From Sphingorhabdus sp. (lineage in GTDB: Bacteria; Pseudomonadota; Alphaproteobacteria; Sphingomonadales; Sphingomonadaceae), in the NCBI RefSeq assembly GCF_023910635.1, contig NZ_JAAVVZ010000005.1:62001-126000 (forward strand): a DNA stretch of 64,000 bases, given 5' to 3'. Position 1 is the first letter of the stretch; each line of letters starts with the position of its first letter. Shown here piece by piece: positions 15,320-26,120 of this stretch. Position numbers and translations under genes: made by a program. The notes beneath the pieces are model-generated. The model had not been told where the DNA came from, searched no databases, and saw only the letters and a list, made by a program, of their open reading frames with translations.

Positions 15320-18300
15320 ATGGACTTTAAGAACAGCGATATCGCCAATGGTTTGGACGTAACCAGCCTGATGGGTGCAGATGCCTCGGCTTCTTTGGAA
15401 GGCGCTGCATTGCTTAAAATGGCTCTTCAATCTGGAAACATCATGCCGTTGACGGCGGATGGCCAGCTTGTTTTGCCTGCGGGCGTTGGGCTTGATGATA
15501 TCAAAGTTGTTGGGCGCGACCTGATTATCCAGATGCCAGATGGCACGCAGATGATTGTTCCCGATGGTGCCATTATTGTACCGCAGATCGTGGTGGACGG
15601 CGTAGCCATTCCGGCGCTTAACTTTGCGGCGCTATTGGCCGGACAAGAACCGCAGCCAGCGGCTGGGCTGCCGCAAAGCTCAGGCGGCAACTTTGCCGAT
15701 AATGTGGGCGATATAGGCGATCCATTTGCATTAGGTGATTTATTACCACCAACCCAGTTGGCATTCCCCCAACCCGAAGAGCGCGAAGTGGTTCCAGGGC
15801 TCGTTGATCGCGACCCGGATGTCATTATTCAGGACGGCGGTCCGGCAGGGCGTGATGTCATTGACAATGTCAACGAAACCGGATTGCCCGGAACGCGGGC
15901 GAACGGCAATGTCGAAAGCCCTGGCTCGGCTGCTGGCAATGGTTCAGATTCCACGACAGGCACAATTTTCGTCACCTCGCCAGATGGCATCGCGTCCATT
16001 ACAATCAATGGCGTAGTTGTTACCGGCGCCGCAGGACAGCAGATCACAACGCCGCTTGGCGTTTTGACGCTGAGCGCGCTTAACGGTGATCAGATTGGCT
16101 ACACCTATCGTCTTTTGGACAACACTTCAGGCGATACGACGACCGATGCGTTTTTGGTAAGCCTTACCGATCCAGATGGCGACGTTGCTACGGCACGTTT
16201 GACCATCAATATTGCGGACGATGTCCCAACAGCGCGTAATGACATAGATAGCCTCGCAGGTGGTACATTCGGGCCAGAGCTTGGCAATGTTCTGACTGGT
16301 GCGGGCACAATCAGCGGGTTGGCAGGGGCCGATACGCTTGGCGCCGACGGCGCAGCAATTTCCGGGTTCCGTGCGGGTGCATCTGGTAGCTTTGCCGCCG
16401 TTGGTAGTAATATTACCGGACAATATGGCACGCTGACGCTCGGCGCGAACGGAAGCTATAGCTATGTGCGCAATGTTAACACTCCGGGCGGTGTTACGGA
16501 TGTGTTCACCTATCAACTCACCGATACCGATGGCGATGCCTCGACCGCCACGTTGACCATCAACATCGGCGATGCGCCAAACCGCATTACATTCATTCCA
16601 GATATTGGCGATGGCACGATTGTACGTGAGCCACATTTGCCAGCGCGCGACAGCGAGCCATCGGGCTCGCAATTTGACGGCAACGCAGAAGCCACTAGCG
16701 GAACAATCACGTTCAATTCGCCTGACGGCGTTGGCAATGTGACCGTCGCAGGGGCTGTCCTAACGCCCGGTGCCTTGCCGCAGCTGGTCAGTTCAAACGC
16801 CACTGGTTCGCTGCTTGTCACTGCTTATACCTATAATCCGGTGACGGGCATTGGCAGCATCACTTATGTTTATACGCTGAACGATAATACGCTTAACACA
16901 AATGGTGAATCGCTAAGCTTTCCCATTGTGGTTACCGACCTTGATGGTGATGTAGCGAGCGACAGCCTGATCATAAAAATCGTTGATGATGCGCCACTTG
17001 CCGCCAATGACAGCGGAACGCAGCAAAGTGAAAATGCGCCCGTTTCTATTAACGTTTTCGTTAACGATACGCCTGGTGCCGATGGCATTAACCTTGCCAC
17101 TGGCGTGTCAGTCGTAGCCGGATCGCTAACGGGGGCAGGTGCGCTTGCTTATAGCAATAATGGTATTTTCACCTACACGCCCGCGCCGGGCGAAGAAGGC
17201 GTGGTTACATTCCAATATGTAATCACCGATGGCGACGGGGACACATCCACCGCAACCGTCACAATTTCGCTGCTTGAGGATTCTCTTCCAAGCGTCGAAG
17301 TTGACGGTGAAAATGTGGTATCGGAGGCGGGCCTTCCTTCTGGATCGGACGCAGCTTCAAATAGCGAAACCACAGGCGGAACGATCGCAATTGCAACTGG
17401 TGGCGACGCGTTGGCATCACTTGTCATCAACAGCGTAAACGTTACCGCTGGTGGAATTCTCACAGGCGCTTCGGGCACATTGACAGTATCTGTATCACAA
17501 GGCGTTTATAGCTACAGCTACACGTTGACCGATAATACATCGGGCGATGCGACCACTGATAGCTTCAACGTCATAGTGACGGACAGTGACGGTGATAGCG
17601 CCACCGATACCCTCGTTATCGCGATTCAGGACGATGTCCCAAGCGCTGCCGATGATGCGGACGCAATTGCTGCTGGCACTTATGGTCCTGTGACCGGCAA
17701 CGTCATCACGGATGCAGAAGGCGATGGCGGGGCCGATACCCCAGGCGCAGATGGTGCAACAGTGACCACGGTGATGGGCAGCACGGCAGGCGCCGTCGGC
17801 GGCACCACAGCAGGCACCTATGGCGTCCTCGTGCTGAACGCCGATGGCAGCTACATTTATACCCGCAATGCAGGTACCGAAGGTGGCGTATCGGACGTGT
17901 TCACTTACACCCTGATCGATGGTGATGGCGATATCGCAATCGCGACCTTGACCATCAGCATCGCTGACAGCCCAACGACACTTGATTTGCCTACCGCAGG
18001 CGAAGCTGGGACATTGGTTGACGAGGCAGGCCTAGCTAATGGCGATTCCACGAACGAAACCACCAGCGGCTCATTCGCCTTCACTGCGCCCGATGGGCCC
18101 GCCACGGTGACACTCGACGGTCAGGCTGTAACTTCTGTAGGTCAGATCTTCGCCGGCAGCTTCGGCATATTGACCGTGACCAGCATCGCCAATGGCGCAA
18201 TTGGTTACAGCTACACGCTGACGACTAACACTGCGGGTGACACGACCTTTGATGATTTTGCTGTGGTGGTCACGGATCAAGACGGTGACGCGACAGCTGG

Positions 18301-21300
18301 CACGCTGGTTATCGATATTATCGACGATGTGCCAACGGCACGCGCCGATATAGACAGTGTTACTGAAGATGGTCCCACGGTAGCCGACGGTAACGTCATT
18401 ACCGGTGCCAATGTAGCTGACGCCAACAGCACCGACGGTGTTGCCGACACGCAAGGTGCGGACGGCGTATCCCTGACGGCGTTCTCCTTTGGCGCAAATG
18501 CTGGTGTGGTCGGCTCGGCGCTTGCCGGAACTTATGGTTCGCTGACGATGAACGCGAATGGCAGCTATAGCTATGCGCTGAACAACGCCAATGCTGCGGT
18601 TCAAGGCCTTGATGGCGATGATAGCCTGACGGAAGTGTTCACTTACACCATAACCGATGGCGATGGAGATACATCGACCACAACATTGACCGTGACGATC
18701 AACGGCAGCGATGACCCGATCACGATCAATGGCCTGAGTGTTTCAGGTCCTGACTTGATTGTGGATGAAGATGATCTGTTGGATGGTTCATCACCCAATA
18801 CCCCCGCGCTTACCCAAAATGGCACATTTACGGTCAATGGGGTTGATGGCATCGCCTCGATCAAGATTGGCGGCGTGGAGACTTTTGTTGGTCAGACGAT
18901 CACCAATGCTTATGGCACGTTCACGATCACTTCGCTTTCTGCGCCTGCAAATGGCAACGCGACCGCGATCACGGTTGGTTACCGCTACGTGCTGACCGAC
19001 AATACAGCGCATGCAAATGCCGATAATGAGAACTTCATTACCGAGATATTTAGCGTTGCGGTAACGGACACCGATGGTTCAACCGATACCGATCAGGTTG
19101 AGGTCCGGATTATCGACGATGTGCCAACTGCGGTGAACGATACCGATATCATTGCGTCCGGCAGCAATTTGCCGGCAGTTGGCAATGTCATCACCGATGC
19201 TGAATTAGACGGCGGCAAAGACACTGCTGGTGCAGACACCGTGATCGTTACTGCGATCACCGGGGCGGCTGCGGGCACGGTCGGTGGTTCAACGGCTGGC
19301 ACTTATGGTGTCCTGACACTGAATGCGGATGGCAGCTATAGCTATCTGCGCAATGACGGCACGCCCGGCAATGTGCAGGATGTATTTTCATATACGATTA
19401 CTGATGGTGACGGCGACACGTCGACGGCTACCCTGACAATCACTATTCAGGATGACAGCCCGTTCGTGGGGCCAAACGCTGTTGTCCTTTTAGATGACGA
19501 CGCCCTTGCTGGTGGCAATCCCGGCGGTAATGGCGACGATTCTGATGCAGCCAATGTCGCGGGAACCCTGTCCGGCAGTGGCGGCGATGGAGCGTTGACC
19601 TTTGCCTACCAGCTGACAGGCGCGCCTACTGGCTTCAATTATGTGGCAGGACCATCTGGTTCCGTTCTTGTAAAGCAAGGAGGCACCACCGTCCTGACCG
19701 TCACGCTAAATAGCGCTACGGGCGCTTACACTGTGACGCAAAATGCGCCTATCGCGCATGCAGCAGGCGGCGATGAAAACAACGCGCCATTCACGCTTAG
19801 TTACACGGTAACTGACGTGGATGGTGATGCTGCTAACGGAACGCTGGTCGTCAATGTTGATGACGATACACCAGTTGTGACGGCCAACGGTGCGGTACCA
19901 ACGTTGACAGTTGACGAGACGGTTCTTGGCGATGATGCAAGCGCCAGCTTTGCAGGCATATTTACCACCAACTATGGCGCCGATGGTGCTGGCGCGACGG
20001 TTTATACGCTTGGCGTTGTTGCAGGTCCAAGCGGCCTTGTGGATACAGCCACAGGCCAAGCGGTAAACCTCCTCCTTAATGGCAGTGTTGTTGAAGGCCG
20101 CACTGCGGTTAGCAATGAGCTCGTCTTTACCGTTACAGTGAACGGATCGGGCACCGTCACATTAGATCAACAGCGCGCCGTTGTGCACGCGCCCAACTCG
20201 GGTCCTGACCAGTCAACGACCCTATCGGCAGCGAACCTGATTACGTTGACCGCGACCTCGACCGATGGCGACGGCGATACCGCCAGTGCTACGGCGAACA
20301 TCGCCAATGCGCTGACGTTCAAGGATGATGCGCCAGCTATTGATGCAGCGGTTGTGGACGCCAACACGGTATTGCTGACCACGCAGGATGCAGAGACTAT
20401 CGGTGACTTGTCTGACACGTCGGTCTCCGCTGCCAACTTCGGGGCTGCGTTTACTATTGCGAGCTCTTCTTATGGCGCAGATGGTGCCGGTACAACGACT
20501 TGGGCCTATGCGCTCAGCGTAACAGATGCCAACTCGGGTCTTGCCAGCAATGGTGTTGCGATCACGCTTGGTATGAACGGCAATGTCCTCGAAGGTCGGG
20601 CAGGCGGTGCATTGATATTCACGCTTGCGACCAACCCAACGACCGGCGTTGTCACGCTGACCCAGTTGGCCGAGATCGACCATGCGGTCGAAGGCACGAC
20701 CACTGCGCCGTTTGATGACCAGTTTGCCGTCCTTGCCAATGGCAAGGTTGCGCTGACTGGCACAGCGACCATTGTCGACAAGGATGGCGACAGTGCATCC
20801 GAAGCGGTTGTTCTCGATCTTGGCGGCAATGTCCGCTTTGCTGACGACGGTCCTGCGGTAACCGCATTAGGCGCAGTTCCTGCTTTGGTCGTTGACGAGA
20901 CTGTTCTTGCGACCAATGCAAGCGCCAGCTTTGCAGGCATATTTACCACCAACTATGGTGCCGATGGTGCTGGCGCAACGGTTTATACACTTGGCGTTGT
21001 TGCAGGTCCAAGCGGCCTTGTGGATACAGCCACAGGGCAAGCGGTAAACCTCCTCCTTAATGGCAGTGTTGTTGAAGGCCGCACTGCGGTTAGCAATGAG
21101 CTCGTCTTTACCGTTACAGTGAACGGATCGGGCACCGTCACATTAGATCAACAGCGCGCCGTTGTGCACGCGCCCAACTCGGGTCCTGACCAGTCAACGA
21201 CCCTGTCGGCAGCGAACCTGATTACGCTAACGGCGACCTCGACCGATGGCGATGGCGATACCGCCAGTGCTACGGCGAACATCGCCAATGCGCTGACGTT

Positions 21301-24300
21301 CAAGGATGATGCGCCAGCTATTGATGCAGCGGTTGTGGACGCCAACACGGTATTGCTGACCACGCAGGATGCAGAGACTATCGGTGACTTGTCTGACACG
21401 TCGGTCTCCGCTGCCAACTTCGGGGCTGCGTTTACTATTGCGAGCTCTTCTTATGGCGCAGATGGTGCCGGTACAACGACTTGGGCCTATGCGCTCAGCG
21501 TAACAGATGCCAACTCGGGTCTTGCCAGCAATGGTGTTGCGATCACGCTTGGTATGAACGGCAATGTCCTCGAAGGTCGGGCAGGCGGTGCATTGATATT
21601 CACGCTTGCGACCAACCCAACGACCGGCGTTGTCACGCTGACCCAGTTGGCCGAGATCGACCATGCGGTCGAAGGCACGACCACTGCGCCGTTTGATGAC
21701 CAGTTTGCCGTCCTTGCCAATGGCAAGGTTGCGCTGACTGGCACAGCGACCATTGTCGACAAGGATGGCGATAGCGCATCCGAAGCGGTTGTTCTCGACC
21801 TTGGCGGCAATGTCCGCTTTGCCGATGACGGTCCAACGGTGAGCGCGCTTGGTGCGGTGCCAACGTTGACGGTTGACGAGACGGTTCTTGGCGATGATGC
21901 GAGCGCCAGCTTTGCAGGTATATTTACCACCAACTATGGCGCCGATGGTGCTGGCGCGACGGTTTATACGCTTGGCGTTGTTGCAGGTCCAAGCGGCCTT
22001 GTGGATACAGCCACAGGCCAAGCGGTAAACCTCCTCCTTAATGGCAGTGTTGTTGAAGGCCGCACTGCGGTTAGCAATGAGCTCGTCTTTACCGTTACAG
22101 TGAACGGATCGGGCACCGTCACATTAGATCAACAGCGCGCCGTTGTGCACGCGCCCAACTCGGGTCCTGACCAGTCAACGACCCTGTCGGCAGCGAACCT
22201 GATTACGCTAACGGCGACCTCGACCGATGGCGATGGCGATACCGCCAGTGCTACGGCGAACATCGCCAATGCGCTGACGTTCAAGGATGATGCGCCAGCT
22301 ATTGATGCAGCGGTTGTGGACGCCAACACGGTATTGCTGACCACGCAGGATGCAGAGACTATCGGTGACTTGTCTGACACGTCGGTCTCCGCTGCCAACT
22401 TCGGGGCTGCGTTTACTATTGCGAGCTCTTCTTATGGCGCAGATGGTGCCGGTACAACGACTTGGGCCTATGCGCTCAGCGTAACAGATGCCAACTCGGG
22501 TCTTGCCAGCAATGGTGTTGCGATCACGCTTGGTATGAACGGCAATGTCCTCGAAGGTCGGGCAGGCGGTGCATTGATATTCACGCTTGCGACCAACCCA
22601 ACGACCGGCGTTGTCACGCTGACCCAGTTGGCCGAGATCGACCATGCGGTCGAAGGCACGACCACTGCGCCGTTTGATGACCAGTTTGCGGTCCTTGCCA
22701 ATGGCAAGGTGGCGCTGACCGGCACTGCGACCATTGTCGACAAGGACGGCGATAGCGCATCCGAAGCGGTTGTTCTCGACCTTGGCGGCAATGTCCGCTT
22801 TGCCGATGACGGTCCAACGGTGAGCGCGCTTGGTGCGGTGCCAACGTTGACGGTTGACGAGACGGTTCTTGGCGATGATGCGAGCGCCAGCTTTGCAGGT
22901 ATATTTACCACCAACTATGGCGCCGATGGTGCTGGCGCGACGGTTTATACGCTTGGCGTTGTTGCAGGTCCAAGCGGCCTTGTGGATACAGCCACAGGCC
23001 AAGCGGTAAACCTCCTCCTTAATGGCAGTGTTGTTGAAGGCCGCACTGCGGTTAGCAATGAGCTCGTCTTTACCGTTACAGTGAACGGATCGGGCACCGT
23101 CACATTAGATCAACAGCGCGCCGTTGTGCACGCGCCCAACTCGGGTCCTGACCAGTCAACGACCCTATCGGCAGCGAACCTGATTACGTTGACCGCGACC
23201 TCGACCGATGGCGACGGCGATACCGCCAGTGCTACGGCGAACATCGCCAATGCGCTGACGTTCAAGGATGATGCAGGTTCACTTGGCACTTTTGTAGGTA
23301 TCACCGTCGTCAATGCAGCCAACACCATTGGCAACGGTACATTTACCTACACACAAGGTGCTGACGGACATGGTTCCTTTGCAATCACTGGGCCTGCACT
23401 TCTAGGTATTACTTACACGACCGTCCAGAACGCCAATGGTGCTTTGTTGACGGCGACTACGGATCCGGATGGAGCGGGTGGCAATCCACCAATCACGGTG
23501 TTCACGCTTCAAGTGAACAGCAACGGTACCTATGCGTTTACGCTGGTCACACCGTCTGCGGCGTCAACGGAAACCATCTCGCTGCTTGGGCTGACTGCGG
23601 GTGGCCCGACGCCGTTCGTGGAAACGCCGGACGGTCGTGTTGAATTTACGGGCAGCGGTAATGGAGTCAATTCTTCAACCCAAGGTTTTGGGGTCGACAA
23701 CCAGTTCGTTGGCAACGGAGAGAGTTTCACAATCGAATTTCACGATCCTGGACAAGTCGGCAATCAAGCACCGCTCACGAACCCAGATTATGTAAGTTCA
23801 ATCACTTTGCGGAATGACAATATCAACGGTTCGCTCCTTATCAAGGTGACGGTCTTTAATGACAATCTTGGTACGCAAGAGGTCGTTTACACCAACCTCA
23901 ATGTGACGGGCACTGCGACGGTAATTGACCCCATCATGAACGAATTTAATCGCGTTTTAGTTGAGGGTGTCGGCGGCAGCGGTCAGGGTGTGCGCTTTAC
24001 ATCTCTGGATATCAGCCGCACCATTTTGCCTTCGGACATCAATCTGATGTTTGATGTCGCCGCGACTGACCGGGATGGCGACACAACGTCAACGTCGACC
24101 CTAAATGTGTTTGTGGATGCCACTGCTCCTGTGGTCCTCGACATCGACGGCGATGGCGTTGAATTCCTCGGCATAACATCTGGCGTAACCTTCGACTATC
24201 ACGGCGATGGCAGTGCCGAAAGCACGGCTTGGGTTGGCTCGGATGACGGGTTGCTGGCGCTGGACCGCAACGGTGATGGAATCGTCAACGACGGCTCGGA

Positions 24301-25363
24301 AATCGTCTTTGCTCGCGACGGCCTTACCGATCTCCAAGGGTTGGCGGCTGATTATGATAGCAATCGCGATGGTGTGCTTGACGCCAATGACGTAGATTTC
24401 GCCAAGTTCGGTGTGTGGCAGGATGCTAATAGCAACGGCATTACTGACGCCGGCGAATATCGCAGCCTGTCGGACGCGGGCATTGTTAGCATTGGCCTGG
24501 TCTCGGATGGTATCGCTTATTCCACCGCAAACGGCAGCGTCAGTGTTGCCGGACAATCTGTCTATGCCAAGGCCGATGGTTCAACGGGCATTGTCGCGGA
24601 TGCCGCATTCGCGACAAATGGCACGACTTCTGTCGTAAGCCGGTCCGCCGATCAAATTCGGACAAGTAATGCAACCACGTCGGTTATTGCGGCGGCACTA
24701 CTTGGCCTTTCGGTTGCGGAAAATGCGGCTGCGATGCCCGATGGAAATCTGGACCAATTGGGCGCGCTCGTCAGCGAAAATCCAGGCATTGGAAATGAGG
24801 TTGCTTCTCTTGCGTCAACGGGCGGAGCGTCTTTTATATCCGATTTGGCTTTCAAACTCACGCACGACTTCGCTCAACGCCCGCATGACGTCGCCAGCAG
24901 CCTACGTCCGTCGGAAGAAGCAGAAGTTGCCCGCAGCTTCCAAGATGCGCCGATGGCCGAGCGCTCCGCTTTGCTTGAGGATAAAGCTGATCCGGTTTCC
25001 GACGATCAGGGCAATTTTGCTGTCGCCTTTGGTGGCGGTGATCAGGTCATGCACAGCATGCTGGATATCGCAGCCTTTTCGGCATCGACATCGGCAGGTG
25101 CAGGCGAAAATGCCGCTCTACCGCTCCCCATCGAAGATGCGCTGCGTGAGGCTATGCCAGACTTGATGGTGGATCGCCTGATTGACGCCTTCACCGCTGC
25201 GTTGGGTGTGCCAGCAAATGACGTAGGTGGCGGGGCAAATGACAGCGCACTGCTGGCGGGCATCCTCAGCCAAGGCGTTGATGCTTTCCAGTTGGCAGCG
25301 TTGGCCAGCAACGATCTGTCAGGCGCGCATCATTATGACATGGCGATGATAAGTAATGGATAA
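15320..25363 (+). CDS. Giant VCBS/DUF5801-like type I-secreted adhesin (LapA/BapA-like)
   Basis: 3347 residues, no Sec signal. The N-terminal module (about 1-110) has LPAGVGLDDIKVVGRDL and PDGTQMIVPDGAIIVPQ, as seen in giant adhesins of this group, then PAAG at 113-116. Residues about 215-1500 are VCBS/cadherin-like repeats ending in motifs such as ITDGDGDTSTATLTI. Residues about 1515-2652 are 327-residue tandem repeats (DUF5801-like, each with YGADGAG). A unique region follows, then an Asp-rich calcium-binding-like segment (about 2935-3060: DIDGDGVEF, LDRNGDGIVND). The Ala-rich C-terminus probably holds the type I secretion signal; no GGxGxD array is seen. It heads an operon with ompA-like, tolC, ABC, sleB-like and hlyD genes. 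It is likely a biofilm adhesin held in the outer membrane and released by the LapG-type protease at 32294. Confidence 0.88.
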   Translation: MDFKNSDIANGLDVTSLMGADASASLEGAALLKMALQSGNIMPLTADGQLVLPAGVGLDDIKVVGRDLIIQMPDGTQMIVPDGAIIVPQIVVDGVAIPALNFAALLAGQEPQPAAGLPQSSGGNFADNVGDIGDPFALGDLLPPTQLAFPQPEEREVVPGLVDRDPDVIIQDGGPAGRDVIDNVNETGLPGTRANGNVESPGSAAGNGSDSTTGTIFVTSPDGIASITINGVVVTGAAGQQITTPLGVLTLSALNGDQIGYTYRLLDNTSGDTTTDAFLVSLTDPDGDVATARLTINIADDVPTARNDIDSLAGGTFGPELGNVLTGAGTISGLAGADTLGADGAAISGFRAGASGSFAAVGSNITGQYGTLTLGANGSYSYVRNVNTPGGVTDVFTYQLTDTDGDASTATLTINIGDAPNRITFIPDIGDGTIVREPHLPARDSEPSGSQFDGNAEATSGTITFNSPDGVGNVTVAGAVLTPGALPQLVSSNATGSLLVTAYTYNPVTGIGSITYVYTLNDNTLNTNGESLSFPIVVTDLDGDVASDSLIIKIVDDAPLAANDSGTQQSENAPVSINVFVNDTPGADGINLATGVSVVAGSLTGAGALAYSNNGIFTYTPAPGEEGVVTFQYVITDGDGDTSTATVTISLLEDSLPSVEVDGENVVSEAGLPSGSDAASNSETTGGTIAIATGGDALASLVINSVNVTAGGILTGASGTLTVSVSQGVYSYSYTLTDNTSGDATTDSFNVIVTDSDGDSATDTLVIAIQDDVPSAADDADAIAAGTYGPVTGNVITDAEGDGGADTPGADGATVTTVMGSTAGAVGGTTAGTYGVLVLNADGSYIYTRNAGTEGGVSDVFTYTLIDGDGDIAIATLTISIADSPTTLDLPTAGEAGTLVDEAGLANGDSTNETTSGSFAFTAPDGPATVTLDGQAVTSVGQIFAGSFGILTVTSIANGAIGYSYTLTTNTAGDTTFDDFAVVVTDQDGDATAGTLVIDIIDDVPTARADIDSVTEDGPTVADGNVITGANVADANSTDGVADTQGADGVSLTAFSFGANAGVVGSALAGTYGSLTMNANGSYSYALNNANAAVQGLDGDDSLTEVFTYTITDGDGDTSTTTLTVTINGSDDPITINGLSVSGPDLIVDEDDLLDGSSPNTPALTQNGTFTVNGVDGIASIKIGGVETFVGQTITNAYGTFTITSLSAPANGNATAITVGYRYVLTDNTAHANADNENFITEIFSVAVTDTDGSTDTDQVEVRIIDDVPTAVNDTDIIASGSNLPAVGNVITDAELDGGKDTAGADTVIVTAITGAAAGTVGGSTAGTYGVLTLNADGSYSYLRNDGTPGNVQDVFSYTITDGDGDTSTATLTITIQDDSPFVGPNAVVLLDDDALAGGNPGGNGDDSDAANVAGTLSGSGGDGALTFAYQLTGAPTGFNYVAGPSGSVLVKQGGTTVLTVTLNSATGAYTVTQNAPIAHAAGGDENNAPFTLSYTVTDVDGDAANGTLVVNVDDDTPVVTANGAVPTLTVDETVLGDDASASFAGIFTTNYGADGAGATVYTLGVVAGPSGLVDTATGQAVNLLLNGSVVEGRTAVSNELVFTVTVNGSGTVTLDQQRAVVHAPNSGPDQSTTLSAANLITLTATSTDGDGDTASATANIANALTFKDDAPAIDAAVVDANTVLLTTQDAETIGDLSDTSVSAANFGAAFTIASSSYGADGAGTTTWAYALSVTDANSGLASNGVAITLGMNGNVLEGRAGGALIFTLATNPTTGVVTLTQLAEIDHAVEGTTTAPFDDQFAVLANGKVALTGTATIVDKDGDSASEAVVLDLGGNVRFADDGPAVTALGAVPALVVDETVLATNASASFAGIFTTNYGADGAGATVYTLGVVAGPSGLVDTATGQAVNLLLNGSVVEGRTAVSNELVFTVTVNGSGTVTLDQQRAVVHAPNSGPDQSTTLSAANLITLTATSTDGDGDTASATANIANALTFKDDAPAIDAAVVDANTVLLTTQDAETIGDLSDTSVSAANFGAAFTIASSSYGADGAGTTTWAYALSVTDANSGLASNGVAITLGMNGNVLEGRAGGALIFTLATNPTTGVVTLTQLAEIDHAVEGTTTAPFDDQFAVLANGKVALTGTATIVDKDGDSASEAVVLDLGGNVRFADDGPTVSALGAVPTLTVDETVLGDDASASFAGIFTTNYGADGAGATVYTLGVVAGPSGLVDTATGQAVNLLLNGSVVEGRTAVSNELVFTVTVNGSGTVTLDQQRAVVHAPNSGPDQSTTLSAANLITLTATSTDGDGDTASATANIANALTFKDDAPAIDAAVVDANTVLLTTQDAETIGDLSDTSVSAANFGAAFTIASSSYGADGAGTTTWAYALSVTDANSGLASNGVAITLGMNGNVLEGRAGGALIFTLATNPTTGVVTLTQLAEIDHAVEGTTTAPFDDQFAVLANGKVALTGTATIVDKDGDSASEAVVLDLGGNVRFADDGPTVSALGAVPTLTVDETVLGDDASASFAGIFTTNYGADGAGATVYTLGVVAGPSGLVDTATGQAVNLLLNGSVVEGRTAVSNELVFTVTVNGSGTVTLDQQRAVVHAPNSGPDQSTTLSAANLITLTATSTDGDGDTASATANIANALTFKDDAGSLGTFVGITVVNAANTIGNGTFTYTQGADGHGSFAITGPALLGITYTTVQNANGALLTATTDPDGAGGNPPITVFTLQVNSNGTYAFTLVTPSAASTETISLLGLTAGGPTPFVETPDGRVEFTGSGNGVNSSTQGFGVDNQFVGNGESFTIEFHDPGQVGNQAPLTNPDYVSSITLRNDNINGSLLIKVTVFNDNLGTQEVVYTNLNVTGTATVIDPIMNEFNRVLVEGVGGSGQGVRFTSLDISRTILPSDINLMFDVAATDRDGDTTSTSTLNVFVDATAPVVLDIDGDGVEFLGITSGVTFDYHGDGSAESTAWVGSDDGLLALDRNGDGIVNDGSEIVFARDGLTDLQGLAADYDSNRDGVLDANDVDFAKFGVWQDANSNGITDAGEYRSLSDAGIVSIGLVSDGIAYSTANGSVSVAGQSVYAKADGSTGIVADAAFATNGTTSVVSRSADQIRTSNATTSVIAAALLGLSVAENAAAMPDGNLDQLGALVSENPGIGNEVASLASTGGASFISDLAFKLTHDFAQRPHDVASSLRPSEEAEVARSFQDAPMAERSALLEDKADPVSDDQGNFAVAFGGGDQVMHSMLDIAAFSASTSAGAGENAALPLPIEDALREAMPDLMVDRLIDAFTAALGVPANDVGGGANDSALLAGILSQGVDAFQLAALASNDLSGAHHYDMAMISNG
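15656..15667 (+). other. Candidate LapG cleavage motif PAAG in the adhesin N-terminus
   Basis: Codons for Pro113-Ala114-Ala115-Gly116. LapG-type proteases cut LapA-like adhesins within a di-alanine motif (TAAG and related forms) located roughly 100 residues from the N-terminus. Position and motif match that expectation; cleavage itself is inferred. Confidence 0.6.
19862..23274 (+). repeat. Tandem array of 981-bp coding repeats, about 3.5 copies
   Basis: The period is exactly 981 bp (327 codons), shown by equivalent codons (GAVP) at 19892, 20873, 21854 and 22835. Each unit has an A half (about 150 residues, TVDETVLGDDAS...ALTFKDDA) and a B half (AIDAAVVDAN...NVRFADDGP). There are three A+B units and a final A half. 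Copies are nearly identical in DNA. Copy 2 alone has LATNAS in place of LGDDAS. Such arrays change length by unequal recombination and are hard to assemble, so the copy number should be treated as provisional. Confidence 0.93.
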
Positions 25364-25393
25364 GAAACAAGAAATACTTCGGAGGAAAACAGT

Positions 25394-26107
25394 ATGAAAC
25401 GGTCTTTGATAAAGGCATTGGTGGCTGGAGCAGCAGTTAGTGTTGCATTTCCTGCCTCCGCACAAATGGTGGATCTGACGTCTATGGAAGTCCGGGATTT
25501 GCGTCCCGAGGTTGAGCGGCGTTATGACGAGGCGCTTGCGGCAACGACGAACCCGGCGGTACTTGCATCGCTTGGCAGCACTTACATGTATGCCTCCGAA
25601 GCAAAAGTCTGGTGCGGCATTGCCACTGGCTTTCTGAAAAACGCAATCCGTGACAGCCAAAGCTTGACGCGGTGTGAGAAATATCACCGGTTGATGACTG
25701 CGCCTGTTCCAGAGCCAGTCGTCGCGATGCCCCTACCACCGCCGCCTCCGCCGCGTTCGCCGGCATGTGACTCGGCGCTTGCCGCTACCTTGTTCTTTGA
25801 CTGGGACTCGATCGTCTTGCCGGTAAATGCAGATGAGACCATCGCCTTTGTCACGGCCAACAAGGCGGCATGTGGCTGGAATAAATTTAGCATTATTGGA
25901 CACACTGACCGGTCCGGGTCCGATAGCTATAATGACGCCCTCTCAAAGAGCCGCGCTGAGGCAGTCTCGGCCAGAATGCAGGCCGCTGGCCTGAGCGCAT
26001 CTGCGCTGATGGTGAGCGGTCGCGGCGAAGCTGAACCAAAGGTTTCGACCGCCGATGGCGAACGCAATCCAACGAACCGCCGCGTTGAAATCACGGCAAG
26101 TAATTGA
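25394..26107 (+). CDS. OmpA-family outer-membrane protein
   Basis: 237 residues. Signal peptide (about 1-23, ending ASAQ), an N-terminal helical region with two Cys, a Pro-rich linker (PLPPPPPPRSP) and an OmpA_C peptidoglycan-binding domain (about 128-237: FFDWDS, IIGHTDRSGSDSYNDALSKSR, NPTNRRVEI). A strong ribosome site GGAGGA lies at 25381-25386, 30 bases after the adhesin stop. It is probably periplasmic or outer-membrane attached and may stabilise the adhesin exporter on the cell wall. That role is inferred from its operon position. Confidence 0.88.
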   Translation: MKRSLIKALVAGAAVSVAFPASAQMVDLTSMEVRDLRPEVERRYDEALAATTNPAVLASLGSTYMYASEAKVWCGIATGFLKNAIRDSQSLTRCEKYHRLMTAPVPEPVVAMPLPPPPPPRSPACDSALAATLFFDWDSIVLPVNADETIAFVTANKAACGWNKFSIIGHTDRSGSDSYNDALSKSRAEAVSARMQAAGLSASALMVSGRGEAEPKVSTADGERNPTNRRVEITASN

Positions 26108-26120
26108 GGGGAGAAGAACA

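Noticed and set aside
15088-15430. Open frames on the - strand over the adhesin start (15088-15348, 15227-15430)
   Set aside because: No ribosome site and no recognisable features; they overlap the leader and the conserved adhesin N-terminus.
21227-23002. Long open frames on the - strand across the adhesin repeats (264-residue frames at 21227-22021 and 22208-23002, and similar shorter ones)
   Set aside because: They recur with the 981-bp period, lack ribosome sites and family resemblance, and exist only because the sense strand is biased and repetitive.
19862-23274. Repeats considered as CRISPR or satellite DNA
   Set aside because: They are in-frame coding units of 327 codons with no spacers; the array is a protein repeat.
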